A DNA stretch of 34,985 nt, taken from contig JADRCO010000386.1 in assembly GCA_021464525.1 (NCBI GenBank), positions 1 through 34,985 of the forward strand, given 5' to 3'. Origin of the DNA: Rhizophagus sp. LPA8_4_AMF (Eukaryota; Glomeromycota; Glomeromycetes; Glomerales; Glomeraceae). Below the pieces are notes generated by a model. It did no database searches. It saw only the letters and a program-made list of their open reading frames with translations, and had not been told where the DNA came from. Made by a program: the position numbers and the translations under genes. The first letter of the stretch is position 1. Every line of letters begins with the position of its first letter. Below, piece by piece: positions 22,001-32,441 of the stretch.

Positions 22001-23767
22001 CCGCAGCTTTTTCTAAATAAGTAATTGCCAAATCATTATCGATATCGGTTCCTGTTCCAGTTTGATAACATTTACTTAAAAAAATTTGAGCAATATGATA
22101 ATCATTCTCCGATGCTTTTAAAAGTAGTTCAAACGCCTCATCATCATTCTTATCTACAATAATACCATTATAATAAAGAAAACCAAGGAAGAAAATATAT
22201 TGAGATAAAGATTGATTTTCAATAAGCCAATCAGAAATTTTGTTTAGTTGTTCGATATGAGAGATATATTGATTAAAAATATGATTCATTTCGTTAGAAT
22301 TATACCCTATTTCATCTTGTATTTTAATTGAAAGTTCAATTAATTCATCAATAATAGTTTGAATGTTAACTGTTGAATCAAGCCTTTCTTTAATTAAATC
22401 ATCATCTTGTATAGGTTCAATCATATCATCTTGTATAGAATCACTTGCGATTAAATCTGAATCAACTTCTGTCAGAGAAATCTGGCAATCATCATCACCT
22501 ATAACTAAATCATCAAAATCATTTGTATAATCAAAATCTTCATTTGATGATTCTTTCTCAACATCATTTTTTGTAGAAATAATAGAATTGATTTCTTCAT
22601 TAACTTCCTGAGAAATTATTGATTTAAGACATAAAACGACCTTTTGAATGGGTGGTCTTTCATCAGGATTATCTGACCAACACGCTAATTAAAAAAAAAA
22701 AGAAAGAAATTATATCATTAATTTATTACATTAAATCATTCCTATTTTTCAAACGTAAAATTATGAATTATTTACCTGTATATAAATTACTATATTCAAT
22801 AGGTGTACCTTTAATAATCTCTTCTCTATTTCCTTCCATTATATGAAAAGCTAAACTTGCATCATATTGTGAATCATTAAATGGTCTACGTCCACTCGAT
22901 ATTTGCCAGAAAAGTACTCCAATACTATAAATATCTGATTTGAAATTTACTACATAGAATTTACGACTTCCATCTTTGATACATATATTATTCAAGTATT
23001 TTGGATCTATATAAGGTAGTAAACCAAATACATCATTAGAATTATTTGATTCTTCATTCGATTTTTTAGATAAGCCAAAATCTGCGAGTTTAATAGTATT
23101 TTTATGTACTAATACATTTTGTGCATGCTAAAAATAAAAAAAATTAATGATGAGTAAATTTTATTTTTATTAATTAAAGAAAATTATAGACATTACCAGA
23201 TCACTATGGATTATGTTTTTATTATGAATACATTCTACAGCACTTGCAAGTTGGAATGCTAAACGATATTTATCATCCCATTCAAGTTTTTTGAAATTCT
23301 CTTTTAAGTAAGAATATAATGATCCGCCATCCGCATATTCTATAACTAGTGAATACTGAAGGTCTAATTTTGAAATTCCATAAAATCGTAAAATGTTTGC
23401 ATGAAAATCAACTTCTAGCTGCATTTTAAGCTGTTATAAAGTTGATAAAAATAATTAAACGTCATGAAACCTTTATTATTATTATTTTTTTTTTTTTAAA
23501 AAAAAGAAATTATTTGATAACACAATTACTGACCTCATTTACAATTTCTTTAACGGTCAATTTAGATGGGGTTTTCACCACCAAAAGAGTATCCGTATCT
23601 TTCCAGTTTGCTCGAAATATGCTTCCGACTGAACTACTCTCGTCCAATTCTTTTGTATGAGTAAATTCGAATTGATCATAATATTTGATATATTTTTTTT
23701 CAACCGCTTTTTCTATCCAATTAATATCATCGTCGAAATCAGTAGCCTGCTTCACGATTTTCGACAT
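19007..23767 (-). CDS. Protein kinase fused to 26 Sel1 repeats
   Basis: Five exons, 23534-23767, 23197-23430, 22776-23127, 19113-22684 and 19007-19045, give 1476 residues. The N-terminal kinase domain (about 28-295) has VVK with Lys65, IIHSDLHAQN with Asp155 and Asn160 (HSD instead of HRD), DFG at 172-174, SDIYSIGVLFWQISSGRRPF and CWSDNPDERPP; the glycine loop is weak (SSVGSIF). It belongs to the tyrosine-kinase-like group expanded in Glomeromycotina. The C-lobe end and the repeats share one exon, so they form one protein. After an acidic linker come 26 Sel1 repeats of about 36 residues plus a partial one, roughly 430-1370 (pattern AQ.NLG.FYENG......KAFEWY.KSA..G), then a Lys/Asn-rich tail ending SSKSKQKKKPTN. 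Sel1 solenoids bind proteins, so a scaffolded signalling kinase is inferred; substrate unknown. Confidence 0.92.
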
Positions 23768-24631
23768 TATGTAAGTAAAAATGTAAATTTATAAAATGAT
23801 AAAAAAATTTGAATTAAAAGGATAGATAAAAACTTATTATTTACAAAAAAGATGGAATTTTTTAACGGTTTTATTTGAATAATTCTTATTTGTAGATCGT
23901 TTCAAATCATGTTTGATAAACGGTAAAACGCCAATTAATTTTGATTAAAAGCTTTGTCTTTGATATAAACAATAAGAATATTATAACCATAATAAACAAA
24001 GTCTGTTAAAAAGGTTTGTTTCAAATATTTAATAATTTTTTTGTTCAATTATTTTTCCTTGTGTAATTTTTTTCCGCGCGATAACTGATAATACTTTTAA
24101 AGATTATAAGTGATTATTCATACGATTACACCACAGAAATCCTGTTTTTAATTTTTAATTTGACTTTAAAAAATAAATTTAGTATATAAAATTGAAGATT
24201 CGTAATACATGACACGCAAGGTTTGATGTGTACAATATTTCATGTAATCTATTTGTAACCAATCAGATTACTAATTATTTAAAGTTTGCAAATAAAAATG
24301 GGGGATAAATAATTTATTCGAATCTCGTAATTAATTGTAATTAATGTAAAATGCCAAACCGATTGTCAGAATTTTGGAACTTGGAATTTCTTTATATGAA
24401 ATATCCTTATTTGTAATATATCATTAATTTTACCCCTATTTTTCCTGTATCATTTGAATTAAACTGGATCGTCCATTTAACCCAAATGTAGTAAACAACT
24501 AATAGCCAAAATAAAAAATGAGAATATTAGAAATCAAATTTTTATGTACTCGTATTATATTATTAATTATATACTTTTACAGTTAAGGTGTTTCAAATTC
24601 TGTTATATTGTCGTACATAAAAAATAAAATC

Positions 24632-24679
24632 AATCCCAAAAATCCCAAATTCCAAATCCTAAATCCCAAATCCCAAATT
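24632..24679. repeat. AATCCCAAA microrepeat
   Basis: About six imperfect head-to-tail copies of AATCCCAAA or its variants (AATTCCAAATCCTAA) run over 48 bp. The array is unconnected to any gene. Confidence 0.7.
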
Positions 24680-25556
24680 CGAGACCATACTGAAACGGGT
24701 TACAGGAAAAAAATTATATATATAATATATAAATTGGATCATTTGGATGGATGACGAGGATGAAATTTTAATTCTATGTTGTATCTTTATACTATACGCA
24801 ACAGATAAATATTTTGTTCTTTACAAGCATAATTGCTTTATAAATTTCCCTTAAAAGAACAGTAATTTTAGCATTTATTCTTATAGTTATTTGTCTACAA
24901 TTGGCTGTTTCTGTTTTCTTTATAGTTAAAAATTGAAATTTGCAAGTACAAGAAATGAAGAAATGTTACTCACTATGCGAAAAATTATTTTAGACCGTTT
25001 CTCATACTCACATGGTTACACACGTTTTCTTTTATGCCTTTCCTTAACATACCCAAACATATTCCGAATTTTTTTTGTAGTTAGGCTACTTTTAATTGAA
25101 TAAGTTCCAAGTTTATCGTAAAAATGTTTCAATTTAACTATCAATAGCGGATTGATAATTATCATAACTTGTAAAAGTTCATCTAACCTTTATTTTTTTT
25201 TTTATTCAATTAAGTTTAAAAAGCAGACTTGGTTTTTCATTCAATGGTTCTAAATTTGATTCCGATAGACTCTATTTCACAAGTCTTCAATTATAAAGAG
25301 GGAAAGTTTCACCAATTTTACCATCTTTCTTGCTTTCGAATTATAATAATACGTAGTTTTTGCAATTATAACGGTGTAATGATATAAAATGCTAAAATGG
25401 ACGTGTTACCGCTTAACGATATCTGAACTACAATATATATTTTAGATAATAAAATTTTTTAGATATCAAAAATTTGATGAAATGTATTACAATTGCTTTT
25501 CGAGTTAGCACATTACAAGTACAGTATTTGTAACATACATTACGATCATTTACCAT

Positions 25557-25708
25557 TGTAACACCAACAATTTTATAATTGGTGACATTTAAGGGAAAAA
25601 ATAACTAAGTCCCTCAGACAAATATAAAGAGTGAAAACGCGATGGGGCGTGATGCCGGTAATGAATATTTTTAGTTCACGTGAGGGTAGAAAATTTGTTG
25701 GTGTTACA
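25557..25708. mobile_element. Short terminal-inverted-repeat element (MITE candidate)
   Basis: TGTAACACCAACAATTTTA at the left end is mirrored by AAATTTGTTGGTGTTACA at the right end, about 150 bp apart: 12 terminal bases pair exactly and the rest nearly so. The interior is unusually GC-rich for the area (GCGATGGGGCGTGATGCCGG) and includes CACGTG at 25677-25682. No clear target duplication was seen. It has no coding capacity. Confidence 0.6.
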
Positions 25709-26360
25709 GGGGAAGATATCATTGCTGACAATCCCTAATTTATGAATCGAAATTTTACATAAAATTCTATTCGTTAATCAAAGATAATATAATGTATTTA
25801 TTTATCCCTTTTTGCGAAGAACTTTGTTACATTCTTTATTTATTAACAAGTTCATTGAAAACATGACTTTGAACATTGTGTAGTCGGCTCGCACTAGCGA
25901 TTTTGAGTGTTATTTAAAAATTCATTACATATAGCATTTTTACGCCTTTATATAGATTTATTAATTAGACCATTGACAAAAATGATTCATTAATATTTGA
26001 AAATCATTTACAATGGAACGAAAATGAGCAGAACAGCGTATATGTGTGCATCCTTTTAATGAGCAAAAAAGGTCATATAACAATAATGTTTATGCTTGAT
26101 TTTTGCTATATAAACTTTAAGTATTATTCTTTCTTTCCCTTTTTTTTGTAACAACAGTATTTTCATAAAGATGGAACTGATTTTAAATGATACTTAAGTT
26201 CAACTTGCTTTTGTCTCATTAATCATGTTGATTTCATTTGTTTTATTACACAGGGGAAAGCATTTAAATCTGGTAATACAATAAATCTGTTTATTTATAA
26301 TAAAATTAATACATAAAGTAAATTTATTTGTTTAAAAAAATAAATTAATAAAATATTTAG

Positions 26361-28391
26361 AATTTCGTACCTTACAAATATCCAATCATTGGTCACACAA
26401 TTGATTATTATAAAGATAATGAGAATTTTATCAAAAAATGTCATATAGAGTACAGGGAAATCTTTTCATTATATTTGTTTGGTAGAGTTCAAACTCTTGT
26501 TGGTAAAGAACTTTCTCCTAAGGTTTTCAGGAATCACAAAGATTTTAGTTTTCATGAAGCCAGCAAAGAGATATTTTATTATATAAAAAATTTTAAAACA
26601 TTTTGAGCTCTTTCGAAAATCGGAACTATATCAAGCAACTATTCGTCTGCAAAGAATGTAAATAAAAAAATTTCTTTTTTGGCTCTTTCACATGGGTAAT
26701 TTTTTGAATCGTCCACAAAAATTTTTTGTTATTTTTCCTAAACTAATTCAAATAAGTTTATCCGGAGAAATAAAATTTTACACAGAACGAGTTCAGAGAC
26801 AACTAATTAAATCTATTGATGAAATGATTGGAAATGGTAAAGGTAAGACGAGTCGAACTGATTTGTAAAAATTTTGACTAGTACCTAATTAACCCAAATT
26901 ATTTATTTATTCATTAGTTTTAGAACCTCCTTTAAAATTCTTTCAACTTATCATCGCAAAACCGATTGCTGCTACTATGGTCGGTGAAGAATTATCTGAT
27001 GATAAAGATTTGGTAAATCTCGTTTGCTAATATTACAACGGACATGATTCCGTTCCTGTCTATTCCACCTGTTTCGAGCTTCATTCATTTTTATTTGCAT
27101 CAACAATTAATAAAATAAGTTAGTCAATAAATATAAAGTAAATCATATGACAAACTTTAATATTATTTCCTTTTTATATTTAGAATCATGTTTAATTATT
27201 TAAACAATCCCTTCAAAATGCGTAGAGATTTTGATTAAAAAAAAGATTGCGCCCATGATTGAAAACCGGTTACTTGAAATGAAAAAAATCAGGCGATTAT
27301 TACATTTCTCTAGTAATTTTATAGTTACACGACAATCATTTCACCGACAGTTTTGAAATCCTAACCCACTTACCCTAACCTTACCCTAACCCTAGCTCTA
27401 ATCTAACTCTAATCCTAAATTCCCTTGTCGGTGAGATGATTGTCGGCGAAACATTTGTCTGCGCGAAATGACCCTGTCGGTGAAACGTCTGTCGGTGAGA
27501 TAATTGTCAATGTCGGTGAAATGAATGCGACCCTTTTAAAGCAGGGGAAAATAATCATTAAAGCACTTGCTTTTCTTTATAATAGGTTGATATCTTACAA
27601 AGATATATTAAATTATTACATAAAGATTATACTGTTGATATTGATGTTGTAACAGATTATATGATTGTCACCATCTTTGCTTCTGTGCATACAACTTCTA
27701 ATTTTCTTATATTCTGTCTACATGGTATATATATTATATATATTAAAATGATTCTTTATAAATTTCATAATAACTTTATCTCTTGCTTTTTTTTTTTAAA
27801 AAAAAAAATAGAATTGGTAAATAATCCGCAATTTCATGAAGAAATATTAGACGAACAAGAACAGTTATATAAAAGTAATGAAAATCCTTATTATTCTACT
27901 GAACAAATCGCTAGAATGGAAAATTAGATAGTTTTATTAAAGAAACTCTGAGAGTAAATGTAAACTTTGGTAAGTTTTATATTTCAAATTTTAATAATAA
28001 TTTTTTATAATGACTATAATGGCTCGTTTTTTTTAGTTTCATTACTACATAAAACACTTTCTCCTTATTAAATGGATATCAGGTTCCAAAAGGTAACTCA
28101 TTTTTTTATTCTTATTCTTAAAAAAATTTCCAATGAAATATTGTACATTCTAACAAAATGATTAGGTCGACTTGTTAATATTCGTTTAGGAGAAGTTCAT
28201 TTTGATAAAGAATTGCAAACTGTGACTTTAACGCGTTTCGATACTTGAAAAAGAATTCACCAGCAACACGCGCCGACAAAAGTTTCCTAACATTTGGTTT
28301 AGGGAACATATATGTCCAGGAAGACACTTTGCTGTTTAACGAAATTAAAATTGCATTACATTACTTATTGTTAAATTATGATATTAAATAG
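26361..28391 (+). pseudogene. Cytochrome P450 pseudogene
   Basis: Fragments in P450 order: YKYPIIGHTIDYYKDNENF with LFGRVQTLVGKELSP (26361-26603), FYTERVQRQLIKSIDEM (to about 26842), EPPLKFFQLIIAKPIAATMVGEELS (26930-27010), IAPMIENRLLEMKK (about 27245-27290), the I-helix FASVHTTSNF (exon 27586-27724), NPQFHEEILDEQEQLYKSNENP (27812-27915), the K-helix ExxR as ETLR (27942-27953), FGLG (28293-28304) and heme-loop CPGRHFAV (28313-28336). The frame is broken many times: a stop at 26604, a one-base loss giving TAG at 27925, shifts near 28070 and 28235, and two opposite shifts around the heme loop, with the Cys motif in another frame than both flanks. A repeat insertion lies between 27290 and 27585. 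The gene is therefore dead, although its introns are still recognisable. P450 genes are numerous in these fungi. Confidence 0.85.
27328..27545. mobile_element. Insertion with telomere-like core and TGTCGGTGAAA repeats
   Basis: A left arm ACGACAATCATTTCACCGAC (27329-27348) is matched in reverse by GTCGGTGAGATGATTGTCGG at 27426-27445. Between them lies a degenerate telomere-like run (CCTAACC, TACCCTAACCTTACCCTAACCC and decaying CTAA units, 27361-27418). To the right, TGTCGGTGAAA/GAGAT-type words repeat four or five times up to about 27525. The block interrupts the P450 remnant and differs in composition from it. It is probably a small non-autonomous repeat; boundaries are approximate. Confidence 0.6.
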
Positions 28392-30370
28392 TCTACTAGT
28401 GAAAAGTTTAAAACCAAAAATTTATGGATCTTATAAATTTCCTAGTAATGAAGGGATAATATTTGAAAAAAAGAGTTTTTGACACGGGACACGTTTTTAT
28501 GTGTTCGTACTATATATTTGAATTTTACAAACTTACATTACTCGTTATTTATTAAACATGTTATTAGCGAATTGGCAAATAAATATATTTTTTTTTATTT
28601 TACTCATTTTACTCATTTTAATCGTCAACAAATTTTGAAAATGATTTTTTTCAAATTTTTCAATTTTTCAAGTTTTTATTTCGTGTTTCCAATAACGGTT
28701 CAAATATCAAATAGCACAATAATGACTTTGCAATTTAAACTATAAAAAGTACAAAAGAAATTACTTTAACGACTGCGTGTAACATTGTTACGTACATTTT
28801 TTTTTTCTATTTCAAGATCTACAGTAACAAAATAATGATATACGAGGAAGCTAAATACGGATTTGATAATTTCTTTATGTTCTTCATCGGCGATAACGTA
28901 GGTTGCGATAAATGGTAGACGGGATGAAAAAAATATATAAAACAAATATAAGCAAGTGAACCTGGAAAATTTTGATCTGTTAAAAAAAAAAAATTAAAAA
29001 TTTTGTTAAATTATTTTGGGATCTATATTTCGATCGTGAAACAATTTGTATTTCTTTATCGGAGTATTTTATTTGTAAATATTATAATTGTTCTTGATTT
29101 TCTCTAAATAGTTTTTGTTCTTATAATATTCTCGAATAGCACATTGTCTCAGTTAATATTATATGAGAAACACATGATCAGATGATCCTTTGAGGCAGAA
29201 AGCTATTACGTTTAAAATTTGTATATAAGATATTATTTCACCTTTTCATTTATATAAAGTATAAACATAACATCAATCTCGATTACAACAGGTCAATTGT
29301 ATATATTTGATTACATAATCGTTATTTTACACATATTACTGTTTAATTATTTTACTTCATTATTCCACGCATTGGAGTACTTTGGTCTACAGCATACTCC
29401 ATAAAATATTCTTAAAAATTAATGAGTATTAGCCACAACCTTCAAATGTAATTAAAGATCAAAGAAATTTCGTTATATTAATGAAGTATTACTTAGAAAG
29501 TAAAAATAATTTTTCTTTTTTTTGGAAACAAAAAGGTTTATATCTCGAAAATTTGTGTTTAATAATTACACCCTTAATTGAAAGAAAACAAAGTTGCTAC
29601 GTTAGGAGGTTCATCATTTATTTACTTATTTGCATGTTATATTCTTTTCTTTAATTATTATAATAATATAATGGTATTAATATTAAAAGAAGAATCACGA
29701 GAAAAGTATAGGGTTAAGGATTTGATCTTGAGACTAGGCTAAAAGATTGTTAATTACTAATTATTCAGAAGAAGGATGTGATTCATGAATCAAAGAGTTT
29801 AAAGAATGCATCATTAACGACTGAAATACTTAGGAAATGGTATTGCCTGTAATCCCTGAAAGAATCAAGCTTGAAAAATACATGATTTGAAAAAGAAGCG
29901 TCAACTAAAGCAAACTGAATAAGTTTACAAAATCTGTTCTATAGAAGTATTTAAAAAGTTTGGATTATTGCTGCTGATGCCTCAGTATCTGAAGATCGAG
30001 CATTTATTTGTGTGTTCAAATTTTATAGGTGGATGTACTGATGTACAATCAAACAAGTTCATTACACTTACTGTAAATTAAAAATTACGAATGAAAAATT
30101 CAAAATTATCATAACTCCAATACATGTTTTATAAATTTTATTTTAAAAATATTTTTATTACACGTTATTTTCGTTATTTTGCTAATTTTTTCAATAGTAA
30201 AGTTAATTCTAAAAGAAAAAGAATAATACATTGTATTCAAATGTAAAATTGATTATTTTTAACTTAATAAAATCTATTTTAAGATAATTGATTGAAAAAA
30301 AAAAAAAAACATTGAAAAAAATAGAATGATGTTTTGAAATATGAATGCGTAATTATGGTAAAAATGTAAA
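28392..30370. other. 2 kb gene-free region
   Basis: No exon with recognisable protein similarity, no tRNA and no clear repeat was seen. Short open frames exist (for example 28479-28745) but are AT-driven and hydrophobic. The right end must contain the beta-tubulin 3' UTR. Confidence 0.5.
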
Positions 30371-32397
<2,027 letters not shown>

Positions 32398-32431
32398 TTA
32401 AAAAAAAAAGTTTATCGCACTTTTTACAGAA

Positions 32432-32441
32432 TCTCGCGAGA
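32432..32441. promoter_or_regulatory. TCTCGCGAGA palindrome upstream of beta-tubulin
   Basis: A perfect 10-bp palindrome with two CpGs, 95 bp upstream of the tubulin start codon, in otherwise AT-rich DNA. The same word is a known promoter element in animal housekeeping genes; whether fungi use it is not known to me. Confidence 0.45.

Larger units (their letters stand above)
23768..26360. other. 2.6 kb gene-free region
   Basis: No coding exon was recognised. The DNA is very AT-rich and contains a tandem AATCCCAAA array (24632-24679), a short terminal-inverted-repeat element (25557-25708) and poly(T) runs. The left end should hold the kinase promoter. The right end may hold a lost first exon of the P450 pseudogene, but no anchor sequence could be identified. 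Confidence 0.55.

Noticed and set aside
24632..24679. CRISPR-like array
   Set aside because: Units are 8-10 bp with no spacers, so it is a simple tandem repeat; the genome is eukaryotic.
27361..27418. True chromosome end
   Set aside because: The CCCTAA run is short, degenerate and flanked on both sides by unique sequence and genes, so it is internal.
27440..27652. Open frame with VGETSVGEIIVNVGEM
   Set aside because: It is translation of the TGTCGGTGAAA repeat block inside the P450 remnant, not a gene.
28479..28745. 88-codon plus-strand frame
   Set aside because: Phe/Ile/Tyr-rich AT-driven frame with no motif; it does not continue the P450.
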